A stretch of DNA of 64,000 nucleotides from Clostridia bacterium (GTDB taxonomy: Bacteria > Bacillota > Clostridia > Christensenellales > CAG-138): NCBI GenBank assembly GCA_003246365.1, contig QKAN01000213.1:1-64000 (forward strand), given 5' to 3'. Made by a program: the position numbers and the translations under genes. Position 1 is the first letter of the stretch. Every line of letters starts with the position of its first letter. The notes under the pieces are model-generated. The model had not been told where the DNA came from. It made no database searches and saw nothing but the letters and a program-made list of their open reading frames with translations. Below, in pieces: positions 35,503 to 47,285 of the stretch.

Positions 35503-37228
35503 GCGCCGCCTCTTTCTGCGCAAACTGCGTCTCGTAGATTTCGCGATAGATCGCGCAGGTGTTTAGCAGTTCGTCGCTTGTGCCGAGGCCGATCGGCTTC
35601 CCATCGTCCAGCACAAGAATCTGGTCGGCATTCAACACGGAAGACGCGCGTTGGGACACGATGAACACCGTCGGACGGTCTTCCAGATTCCGTATTGCGC
35701 GCCGGAGCGCAGCATCCGTTGCGTAATCCAGCGCGGACGCGCTGTCGTCCAGAATCAAAATTTCCGGTTTGCGCACGAGCGCGCGGGCGATGGTCAGCCG
35801 CTGCATCTGTCCGCCGGACAGGTTTTTTCCGCCTTGCTCTACCGCGGCGTCCAACCCGTCTTTTTCGCGGACGGCGCCAGCCACCTGCGCGCGTTCCAGC
35901 GCGCGCCAGATTTCCTCATCCGTCGCGTCCGGCTTGCCCCAGCGGACGTTGTCCCGCACGGTGCCGCGAAAGAGCGCCGCGCTCTGCGGCACAACGCCGA
36001 TTTTTTTGCGAAGATCATCCAGCGGATAATTTTTCACATCCACGCCGTCCACCAGAACGGTTCCCTCACTCGCATCATAGAAACGCGGAATCAGGTTGAC
36101 AAGCGAGCTCTTGCCCGCGCCGGTGCCGCCGAGAATGCCAACTGTTTCTCCGCGACGAACGGCAAGATTGATTCCTGCAAGCGCCTCGTCCGCGCAGGCG
36201 TGATATCGCAAGCCAACGCCTTTTAATTCTACGGCGTAATGATCTTCTCGCAATTGATCAGGCAATTCAGCGGGCGATTTCATAGAGGGCGTTAACGCCA
36301 AAATATCGCGAATACGGTTGCCGCTTGCAACCGCGCGCGTCATCGTAATGATAAGGCTGGCGAGTTTGACGAGTTCCACGAGAATCTGGCTCATATAGTT
36401 ATAGAGCGCAACCACTTGCCCCTGCGAAAGCGCGCCGGAGTCAACGCGAATCGCGCCGATCCAGATCAGCAAAGCGATTGCGAGATTGATAATGACGAAT
36501 GTCGCAGGATTCAGAAGCGCAGAGATGCGCCCGACGCGCCGCTGCATGCCCGCAAGCGCATCGGTTTCTTTGCTGAACGATTCGGTTTCGCTCTCTTCCA
36601 GGCCGAACGCGCGAACAACGCGCGCGCCGGCAAGATTCTGCCGCGTCGCGCCGAGGATGCGGTCCAGCCGGCCCTGCGCCGCGCGATAGAGCGGAATGGT
36701 CGCGAGCATCACGCCAAACACCACCGCCGCCAGAACGGGGATAACGCCGGCGAACACAAGCGCCGCTTTCGCGTCCACCGTGAACGCCATAATGCACGCG
36801 CCAAACACGATAAACGGCGAGCGAAGCAGAAGCCGGAGCGTCAGATTCACGCCCGTCTGCGCCTGATTGCTGTCGCTCGTCAGCCGCGTCACCAACGTTG
36901 AGATGCCGGCTTTGTCCAAATCCGCAAAGGCAAGCGACTGTATCTTTTGAAACAGCGCGCTCTTTACCTCTTTTCCGAATCCCGCGGCGGCTTTTGCCGC
37001 AAAGTACTGCGCGGTGATGGAGCTGACCATCCCAAGCAGCGCAAGCCCCGCGAGCAGCAGACACATGCGAAGAATGAATCCATTGTCCGCGTTTGCAATG
37101 CCGCGGTCGATCAACGCCGCAACAGCAAGCGGAACGGCAAGCTCCAGCGCCGCCTCAAACAGCTTGAACAGCGGGCTGAGAATACATTCTTTTTTATAAT
37201 CTCTTAGATAAATTAGTAATGACTTCAA
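35495..37228 (-). CDS. ABC exporter half-transporter, degenerate ATPase site
   Basis: A 577-residue partner of the gene above, same domain order. Walker A is GGTGAGKS and the signature LSGGQMQRL, but Walker B reads LILDDSASALD with aspartate in place of the catalytic glutamate, the usual mark of the non-hydrolysing site in heterodimeric exporters. I choose the TTG at 37228: it starts the conserved LKSLLIYLRDYKKE and has AAGGG eight bases before it. The frame extends to 37342, but a TATAAT at about 37303 on the minus strand lies inside that stretch. Confidence 0.85.
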   Translation of the reverse strand: MKSLLIYLRDYKKECILSPLFKLFEAALELAVPLAVAALIDRGIANADNGFILRMCLLLAGLALLGMVSSITAQYFAAKAAAGFGKEVKSALFQKIQSLAFADLDKAGISTLVTRLTSDSNQAQTGVNLTLRLLLRSPFIVFGACIMAFTVDAKAALVFAGVIPVLAAVVFGVMLATIPLYRAAQGRLDRILGATRQNLAGARVVRAFGLEESETESFSKETDALAGMQRRVGRISALLNPATFVIINLAIALLIWIGAIRVDSGALSQGQVVALYNYMSQILVELVKLASLIITMTRAVASGNRIRDILALTPSMKSPAELPDQLREDHYAVELKGVGLRYHACADEALAGINLAVRRGETVGILGGTGAGKSSLVNLIPRFYDASEGTVLVDGVDVKNYPLDDLRKKIGVVPQSAALFRGTVRDNVRWGKPDATDEEIWRALERAQVAGAVREKDGLDAAVEQGGKNLSGGQMQRLTIARALVRKPEILILDDSASALDYATDAALRRAIRNLEDRPTVFIVSQRASSVLNADQILVLDDGKPIGLGTSDELLNTCAIYREIYETQFAQKEAAHA

Positions 37229-37544
37229 CCGTTTTTCCCTTGTTTCGTCCCTATGCAACACACATATCTTTTTTGCCAGAAGGACGATCATTTTGTTGAA
37301 GCTATTATAACATTGAACGAATGAATCGCCACATCCTTGCACAACATGAACCCGATATTTGTATATTTCTCCAATATACGTTTATTTCCAGTATTGCATC
37401 AGGATGCACTTTGGTTCTACTTTCTATATTTTATATACATATGCATCATATATCGGTTTGTTCCTTGTCATTTTTTTTAAAAAGTTGTATAACGGTAATA
37501 GCCTTGATCCAGAAAAACCGTGAAACGGGAATTGACATCCGCCC

Positions 37545-37573
37545 TTTACAGCGCGCGATTGTCGCAGTAGAAT
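37545..37573 (+). promoter_or_regulatory. Promoter of the ATP synthase operon
   Basis: TTTACA (37545-37550), 17 bp, TAGAAT (37568-37573). It is 148 bp upstream of the first gene. The segment 37321-37540 is AT-rich and holds no gene I can support. Confidence 0.55.
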
Positions 37574-37635
37574 GGATCATATATCCTGTCATTGGCGTCG
37601 TAGCCGGGTTCCCGATCGACATCGGCGGATCACGG

Positions 37636-37674
37636 GCGCGCCTATATTGATCAGGATTATTTCTCTAGGCGCGC
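37636..37674 (+). other. Hairpin in the atp operon leader
   Basis: Perfect 9-nt arms GCGCGCCTA (36-44) and TAGGCGCGC (66-74) enclose a 21-nt loop. No U-run follows. It lies in the leader between the promoter and atpI. Confidence 0.6.
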
Positions 37675-37720
37675 GTGTGCTTGCATGCCGCCGTGATTTG
37701 CGAGAGAGGAGTGCGGAAAC

Positions 37721-37990
37721 ATGATTGGTTTCATCATTGGTCTTGCCTGCGGCGCGGCGGAACTGTTTTTGCTCACGCACTTAACCGGATCGCTTTTATC
37801 CGGAAATGCGCTCAAAGCCGCCGGTATCTTTCTGATCAAGATCATCCTGCTGGCCATCGCTCTCGTTGTGGTTACAGTGTTTTTCCGTCAGGATCTCATT
37901 TGGTGCGGCGTCGGCGTTACTTCCGTTTTGGTCATCGGCGCGTTTGTCATCAACGTGATGAAACGTAAAAAAGGAAAAGGAGACAAGTAA
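37721..37990 (+). CDS. atpI: AtpI-like small membrane protein
   Basis: An 89-residue protein with about three membrane helices and a basic tail (KRKKGKGDK), first in the ATP synthase operon. This position and size match ATP synthase protein I, an assembly helper. Sequence resemblance is weak, so the call leans on context. The TAA overlaps the atpB start by one base. Confidence 0.65.
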   Translation: MIGFIIGLACGAAELFLLTHLTGSLLSGNALKAAGIFLIKIILLAIALVVVTVFFRQDLIWCGVGVTSVLVIGAFVINVMKRKKGKGDK

Positions 37991-38904
37991 TGCAGTTTGT
38001 CATGCCGACGCTCGGCAAGTGGATTACAATTGCATGTTCGCTGATCATCGGTATTGCCGCGCTTTATTGGCGCAAGCGTATTTTGCTTCCCGATCTGTCG
38101 GCTCCGAACTATATCTCCATCAAGAAGAAACGCAATCTTCTGGTTACGGTTGCGGTTCTTGCGCTCTGGTTTTTTTCCGGCCTCGTCATCGGGTGCTTTA
38201 CCAGCGGCACGACCACCACGTTTCAGGTGGAAATCAGCCCGACGCGGGTTGATCTGCTCGGTTTTTCCGTCAGTTCAACCGTAATCATCGCCTGGATTGT
38301 CATTGCGGCGCTTGTCCTTGCGGCGGCGCTGATTCGCATTTTCGTTATCCCCCGCTTTCAGGAAACGCCGCGCGGGCTGCAACTGGTGCTTGAAACGGCG
38401 GTTGGCGCCATTTCAAAGTTGACGAATGATAAATGCGGACGCAAAAACGAGGGATTGGCTTCCTACTTTTTCGCGCTGGCGGCGCTTTTGCTCGGTTCGG
38501 CAATTATCGAGCTGTTCGGGTTCCGTCCGCCGACGACGGATTTGAGCATGACGTTTTCCTACGCTATCGTCACGTTCATCCTGATCAACGTATACGGCGT
38601 GCATAACAAAGGCCTAAAGGGCAGACTTAGGAGTTTCACCTCGCCCAACGCGGTGATCTTGCCGTTTAAGATTCTTTCGGATCTGGCGGTGCCGATCTCG
38701 CTTGCCTGCCGACTCTTTGGCAACATGCTCGGCGGCATGGTCGTCGTTGAACTGATCTATTTTGCGCTCGGCGCGTTCTCGGTCGGCGTTCCCGCGGTGT
38801 TGGGATTGTACTTTAACGCATTCCACCCGCTGATCCAGTTCTTCATCTTCATCAATCTGTCTTTGACATTTATTGGAGAAGCGATGGAAGCCGAAGAAGA
38901 GTAA
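37990..38904 (+). CDS. atpB: ATP synthase F0 subunit a
   Basis: The proton/sodium channel subunit, 304 residues. The essential arginine is in SLACRLFGNMLGG; the earlier block RPPTTDLSMTFSYAI is also diagnostic. The usual subunit is about 225-270 residues. Here the N terminus carries an extra 75-90 residues with two hydrophobic stretches (residues 10-26 and 50-68) before the standard first helix. It starts at the one-base overlap with atpI and is followed by atpE after 73 nt. Confidence 0.92.
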   Translation: MQFVMPTLGKWITIACSLIIGIAALYWRKRILLPDLSAPNYISIKKKRNLLVTVAVLALWFFSGLVIGCFTSGTTTTFQVEISPTRVDLLGFSVSSTVIIAWIVIAALVLAAALIRIFVIPRFQETPRGLQLVLETAVGAISKLTNDKCGRKNEGLASYFFALAALLLGSAIIELFGFRPPTTDLSMTFSYAIVTFILINVYGVHNKGLKGRLRSFTSPNAVILPFKILSDLAVPISLACRLFGNMLGGMVVVELIYFALGAFSVGVPAVLGLYFNAFHPLIQFFIFINLSLTFIGEAMEAEEE

Positions 38905-38977
38905 ACAAAAAAAATAATTCGGCTCTGCCGGAATGATTGATATTTTTTAACTGAATTACTATAGGAGGAATCTCACT

Positions 38978-39208
38978 ATGACGGATATTGGATTGATCGC
39001 AATCGGCGCAGGCATCGCCGTGTTAACAGGCGCCGGAGCCGGACTTGGCATGGGTATTGCAACAGGAAAAGCCGTTGAGGCAGTTGCGCGCCAGCCCGAA
39101 GCAAACAGCAAGATCAACGCGCTGCTGCTGCTTGGCTTGGCATTGACAGAATCGACCGCTATCTACGGATTTGTAACCGCATTGGTTATGATTTTTACGA
39201 TGAAATAA
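38978..39208 (+). CDS. atpE: ATP synthase F0 subunit c
   Basis: The 76-residue rotor-ring subunit: two membrane helices joined by the ARQPEAN loop. The ion-binding carboxylate is the Glu in [11 protein letters not shown]. The E-S-T-x2-Y pattern matches the sodium-type c subunits, but the glutamine usual in their first helix is a methionine here, so ion choice is open. TAGGAGGAATCTC precedes the ATG. Confidence 0.94.
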   Translation: MTDIGLIAIGAGIAVLTGAGAGLGMGIATGKAVEAVARQPEANSKINALLLLGLALTESTAIYGFVTALVMIFTMK

Positions 39209-39230
39209 AAAACCATCGAAAGGGGCATCC

Positions 39231-39707
39231 ATGGAATTTCACCTGATCGATTTCATTGAGCATGCGTTAAACTTACTGATCCTTTTCCTGCTTCTGCGTA
39301 CCTTTCTTTATAAACCGGTAAGCAAGTTCATGGCGGATCGGGAGGCGAAGTTTGCTCAGGAGCGAGAGCAGATCGACGCAGCGCAAAGCGAAGCCGACAG
39401 CTTAAAATCGAAATATGAGACCTCTATGAAGAATGCACGACTTGACGCGGAGCATCTGGCCGAAGCGCGCCGCCAGGCGGCGGAGCGAGAAGCGGAAGAC
39501 CTCCGTAAAAAGGCGAAGCAGGAAGCGCAGGAAATACTTTCCGACTCGATGAATCAAGCGATCAACGAGCGCGAAGCGATGCTTGAAGATCTGAAATCGC
39601 AGACAGCAAAGCTCGCGGTCGATATCGCAGGCAAAATTCTTGAGCGCGAAGTCAAAGAGGACGATCACAAGAAAATCATCGACAGCTTTTTTGACAAAAT
39701 CGGCTGA
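39231..39707 (+). CDS. atpF: ATP synthase F0 subunit b
   Basis: The peripheral-stalk subunit, 158 residues: one N-terminal membrane helix (residues 10-26) and a long charged helix rich in Ala, Glu, Lys and Arg that dimerises. The C-terminal KLAVDIAGKILEREV is typical and normally contacts the delta subunit. AAAGGGGCATCC precedes the ATG. Directly afterwards, where atpH normally lies, comes the fused alpha gene. Confidence 0.92.
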   Translation: MEFHLIDFIEHALNLLILFLLLRTFLYKPVSKFMADREAKFAQEREQIDAAQSEADSLKSKYETSMKNARLDAEHLAEARRQAAEREAEDLRKKAKQEAQEILSDSMNQAINEREAMLEDLKSQTAKLAVDIAGKILEREVKEDDHKKIIDSFFDKIG

Positions 39708-39761
39708 TTTTCTGATCGCTGAGGTTTGATCGCACCGCTCTATCTCACAATGGGGATGGCG

Positions 39762-41588
<1,827 letters not shown>

Positions 41589-41634
41589 ACGCGTAAGCCA
41601 AGCGCCTATTTGACACAGAAAGGAGGCCCGGCCA

Positions 41635-43967
<2,333 letters not shown>

Positions 43968-43994
43968 ATGCCATTCACAGGAGTTGTTTGATTC

Positions 43995-44426
43995 ATGGCA
44001 AAGACCTTTAACCTCATGGTGCTCACACCGGAGCGCGAGTTTTACAAAGGAGAAGCGGTATACGTCGGCGTGCAAACCATCGCCGGTTCTATCGGTGTGC
44101 TCTCCGGGCATATTCCGATGGTCTCCGCGCTGGACGTCGGCGCGCTCGTGATTAAACCGGACGAGCACACAACGCGCACGGCGTTTCACTCCGAAGGGTT
44201 TATCGAGGTGCGGCCGGAATGCGTCTATATTCTTTCGCAGGCTTGCGAATGGCCGGAAGAAATCGACGAGAAACGTGCGCTCGAGGCAGAGCAGCGCGCG
44301 CAGGAACGCCTTGCGCAGGAGCGACAGGGCGACGATTTGGGCACTATGGGTCACAGCAAGGTCGCGCTCATGCGCGCCATGACGCGGCGGCGCATCAAAT
44401 CCATGTCCTCTCCGGGATCAAAGTAA
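43995..44426 (+). CDS. atpC: ATP synthase F1 subunit epsilon
   Basis: A 143-residue subunit that joins rotor to ring and can inhibit hydrolysis. The N-terminal beta-barrel (FNLMVLTPEREFYKGEAVYV, GSIGVLSGHIPMVSAL) is clear; the C-terminal helices are present and unusually basic at the end (MRAMTRRRIKS). GGAGTTGTTTGATTC precedes the ATG. Last gene of the operon. Confidence 0.92.
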   Translation: MAKTFNLMVLTPEREFYKGEAVYVGVQTIAGSIGVLSGHIPMVSALDVGALVIKPDEHTTRTAFHSEGFIEVRPECVYILSQACEWPEEIDEKRALEAEQRAQERLAQERQGDDLGTMGHSKVALMRAMTRRRIKSMSSPGSK

Positions 44427-44445
44427 AGAACGATTACACAAGCGG

Positions 44446-44469
44446 CGCTCCGGTAACGGAGCGTTTTTT
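44446..44469 (+). terminator. Terminator of the ATP synthase operon
   Basis: CGCTCCG (46-52) pairs with CGGAGCG (57-63) over a GTAA tetraloop, followed by six T. Confidence 0.87.
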
Positions 44470-44522
44470 GTTTTATTCAACCACGTTTTCGTCTGCGTAA
44501 AAAATTGTGTTCTTATCGGCAA

Positions 44523-44551
44523 TTGCGTTCGCCGCCGCCGTTCCTTATAAT
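44523..44551 (+). promoter_or_regulatory. Promoter of the CHASE kinase / regulator pair
   Basis: TTGCGT (44523-44528), 17 bp, TATAAT (44546-44551). The predicted start near 44558 leaves almost no leader before ATG 44563, so ATG 44599 is preferred as the kinase start. Confidence 0.75.
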
Positions 44552-44598
44552 AGAAAAAGCGAATGAATCCTATTTATATCGAAAGCGGGGCGAAAAAC

Positions 44599-46071
44599 AT
44601 GAACCATCGGCGCATCACAAAGCCGGTTATCGGCGCTTTTTTCGCCACGCTCGCCATCTGCGCCGCGCTTTCGGCCTATATTGAATACGGCAGACGCGCG
44701 CGCGAAGACGACCAGATGAAGTTCATCGCGAGCACGGTCAGCGCGCAGGCATACGAAGTGCTTTCCGCGCAGCTGAACAAAGCGAAAACGCTGGAAGCGT
44801 TCATCGTTCAGAACGAAGGCGGAACCGACGGGTTCGAGCGCGTTGCGCGGCTGCTCGTAACCGACAGCACCGTGCGAAACGTGTTGCTCGCGCCAAACGG
44901 AATCGTAAGCGACGTATATCCCCTCACGGGAAACGAGAGCGTAATCGGTCATGACCTCACCGGCGAGAACGCAGGCGACCGGGAGGCGCAGGCCGCCATC
45001 GACCGCGGAACCATGATCATGGCGGGTCCGTTTACGCTCGTACAAGGCGGACTCGGTATCGCCGGCAGATTGCCGATCTATTTGAACGGTACCTTCTGGG
45101 GCATCGTCTCCGTCACGCTGAATTATCCGGATGCGCTGGACGGTCTCACCGCGCCGGACACCGTTGAGCAGCAGGGCTTTGCCTGCCGCATCTGGCGCGT
45201 CAATCCCGACGCTGGCATTGAACAGACCATACTGCAAACAGGCGAAGGTATACAAAGCCGCGCTTTTGATTACGCGTTTCCAATCTATAATTCCGAATGG
45301 CATGTGACCGTTTCCCCCGAAAAGCCATGGTATACAAACACAACCGTTTTGCTCTCCGCTTTGGTGAGCTTGTTGCTGAGTTTTTCTGTTGCGGCGGGCG
45401 TGTATAACACCAGCACCATTCGCCGCATGGAGAAAGAAGCCGCCGAGGGTCGCATCCGCGCACTGCAAAAGCAGGTGGAATACGACCGCACAAACGTGCT
45501 GTTAACGCAGATCAGCTCCCACTTTTTTTATCATACGCTCAACGCCATTCAGGCATTGATCATACTCGACCCCGACGCCGCATACCGAATGACGGAGCAT
45601 TTTTCCCGTTTTTTGCGCTTTAAGGTAGACAGCGTGAGCGCGGAAGACGGCCTTGTTCCGTTTCGTGAAGAGCTGCGCACGGTTCGCGCCTATGCGGAGA
45701 TCAACCGCATCCAGTTGCAGGATCGGTTAACGCTGGAATACGAAGTAATCGACGCAGATTTCCTGATTCCCGTGCTCACGGTGCAGCCTGTTGTGGAAAA
45801 CGCAATTATACACGGCATCAAACCCAAGGTCGGCGGCGGAACGGTTAAACTCAGCCTCTCGCACGAGGACGGCGCATATATCGTTCGCGTCAGCGACGAC
45901 GGCGTGGGTTACACGCCGGGCGATGAAACCAGCGAGCACTCCGTCGGCATACAAAACATCCGCACGCGCATGGAGCAATACCCCGGCTGTTCGCTCAGCG
46001 TGGATAGTAAACCCGGACGCGGCACGGTGGTTACCCTGCGGTATGCAGAGCACCTCGGGAAGGAGACGTAA
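44599..46071 (+). CDS. CHASE-domain sensor histidine kinase (LytS/HPK8-like core)
   Basis: A 490-residue membrane kinase. Two membrane helices (about residues 8-24 and 255-275) enclose an extracellular CHASE domain, recognised by LLAPNGIVSDVYPLTGNESVIGHDL (here in two stretches). The cytoplasmic part has the His_kinase motif QISSHFFYHTLNAIQA, with the usual NPHFLYNTLN changed to SSHFFYHTLN, and an ATPase domain with VVENAIIHGI and DDGVGY. The stop overlaps the response regulator by one base. CHASE domains bind small ligands such as adenine derivatives in other organisms. Confidence 0.85.
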   Translation: MNHRRITKPVIGAFFATLAICAALSAYIEYGRRAREDDQMKFIASTVSAQAYEVLSAQLNKAKTLEAFIVQNEGGTDGFERVARLLVTDSTVRNVLLAPNGIVSDVYPLTGNESVIGHDLTGENAGDREAQAAIDRGTMIMAGPFTLVQGGLGIAGRLPIYLNGTFWGIVSVTLNYPDALDGLTAPDTVEQQGFACRIWRVNPDAGIEQTILQTGEGIQSRAFDYAFPIYNSEWHVTVSPEKPWYTNTTVLLSALVSLLLSFSVAAGVYNTSTIRRMEKEAAEGRIRALQKQVEYDRTNVLLTQISSHFFYHTLNAIQALIILDPDAAYRMTEHFSRFLRFKVDSVSAEDGLVPFREELRTVRAYAEINRIQLQDRLTLEYEVIDADFLIPVLTVQPVVENAIIHGIKPKVGGGTVKLSLSHEDGAYIVRVSDDGVGYTPGDETSEHSVGIQNIRTRMEQYPGCSLSVDSKPGRGTVVTLRYAEHLGKET

Positions 46072-46868
46072 TGAAAACAATACTTGTTGACGATATGGCG
46101 CTGGATATGCAGCTATTGGAGCTCAAGTGCGCAGATATGCCGGAGATTGAAATCGTCGGAAAATTCACCGTCCCTGAGGAGGCAATTTCATTTGCCGCAA
46201 CGCACGACGTGGAGTTTGCGATGCTAGACATCGACATGCCCGGCATGAACGGCATCGAATTAGCCATGCGCCTTCGCGAACTGCGCCACGACATCATCAT
46301 CGTGTTTATCACAGCGCACCCGCGCTTTGCCGTTCAGGCGTTTCAGATGAAGGCCGACTACATGGTGTTTAAGCCCTTTGACCGGGATGATATTCAAGAT
46401 GTGCTGGAGCGCGCGCGCCTACTGCAGAACAGACAGAAAAAACGCGTTCAATTTCATACGTTTGGCAATTTTGAAATGCTCGTGGACGGAAAACCCGTTC
46501 GGTTTTTATCCGCCAAAGCAAAGGAGCTTATGGCGCTATGCGTGTTTTACGAGGGTCGCAGCGTCGGAATATACGACATCATCGAATCACTCTGCGAAAG
46601 CAGCGAAAACAAGACCGCCGAAAACACCGGTTATCGGCGTACAATCAAAGAACTCACCGACACGCTGAAAGCCTGCAACGCGGAAGAAATATTCGTGCGC
46701 GAGCGCGGCAGCTGCCGCATTAAAAAGGAACTAGTTTCCTGCGATTATTATGATTTCTGGGCAGGCAAAACGGACGCCGTTTCCCGCTTTGACGGACGTT
46801 TTATGAGCGACTACGCCTGGGCGGAATCCGCTATCTACCGCATGTGCGAAAAAAAAGGCCTGTCCTGA
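46071..46868 (+). CDS. Response regulator with winged-helix (SARP/OmpR-like) output domain
   Basis: A 265-residue regulator. The receiver (1-120) has VDDMALD, Asp53 in AMLDIDMPGMNG, FITAHPRFAV and the lysine in VFKPFD. After a short linker, residues 130-230 (FHTFGNFEMLVDGKPVRFLSA, then KAKELMALCVFYEGRSV) form a winged-helix DNA-binding domain of the OmpR/SARP type, ending FMSDYAWAE. Such domains bind 7-bp direct repeats at 11-bp period, and such repeats are found directly downstream at 46956 and 47092. Confidence 0.87.
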   Translation: MKTILVDDMALDMQLLELKCADMPEIEIVGKFTVPEEAISFAATHDVEFAMLDIDMPGMNGIELAMRLRELRHDIIIVFITAHPRFAVQAFQMKADYMVFKPFDRDDIQDVLERARLLQNRQKKRVQFHTFGNFEMLVDGKPVRFLSAKAKELMALCVFYEGRSVGIYDIIESLCESSENKTAENTGYRRTIKELTDTLKACNAEEIFVRERGSCRIKKELVSCDYYDFWAGKTDAVSRFDGRFMSDYAWAESAIYRMCEKKGLS

Positions 46869-46955
46869 TTCCCTCTAATTTCGCTGCAAATCAGTATTGT
46901 CTTCGCTAAAAATCACTGTTAAATCTGAAAAAAATCATATATGATCCGCCAAAAC

Positions 46956-46988
46956 CGTACGGTTCTCGTACGGTTTGTGTGCTATATT
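46956..46988 (+). promoter_or_regulatory. Tandem heptamer repeats and -10, copy A
   Basis: CGTACGG at 46956-46962 and again at 46967-46973 (4-bp spacer, 11-bp period), then 9 bp, then TATATT at 46983-46988. There is no separate -35. The layout equals a PhoB/SARP-type activator promoter. Confidence 0.7.
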
Positions 46989-47091
46989 AATTGGCAAATA
47001 GTTTTCCGGATCGCTGCACTATGCCGCTAAAGTTCGGAAACGGAATAAAAATTGCATATATGCGCCTGTCGGCAATGAAACAATGACGTTT

Positions 47092-47124
47092 CGTACGGTT
47101 TTCGTACGGAACGTTTGTTATATT
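47092..47124 (+). promoter_or_regulatory. Tandem heptamer repeats and -10, copy B
   Basis: CGTACGG at 47092-47098 and 47103-47109, then 9 bp, then TATATT at 47119-47124. Spacings are identical to copy A. It is 162 bp before the ABC transporter gene at 47286. Apart from these two elements the gap 46869-47285 holds no gene. Confidence 0.7.
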
Positions 47125-47285
47125 TTTCATAGATTCGATTGCCGGATACCGATTGAGAGAAACCCGGACAAAACAGGCATATCGCACTTGCGAACAACAT
47201 TCCGTTGAACAAAATCAAAAAAAACAAAGCATAGTAAAGCATAATATATCTCACATACGCTGGAAACGGGAAGGGGACGTGGTCA

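Noticed and set aside
37321-37650. 109-codon ORF upstream of atpI
   Set aside because: It contains the atp promoter, lacks a ribosome site and shows no AtpZ or AtpI similarity.
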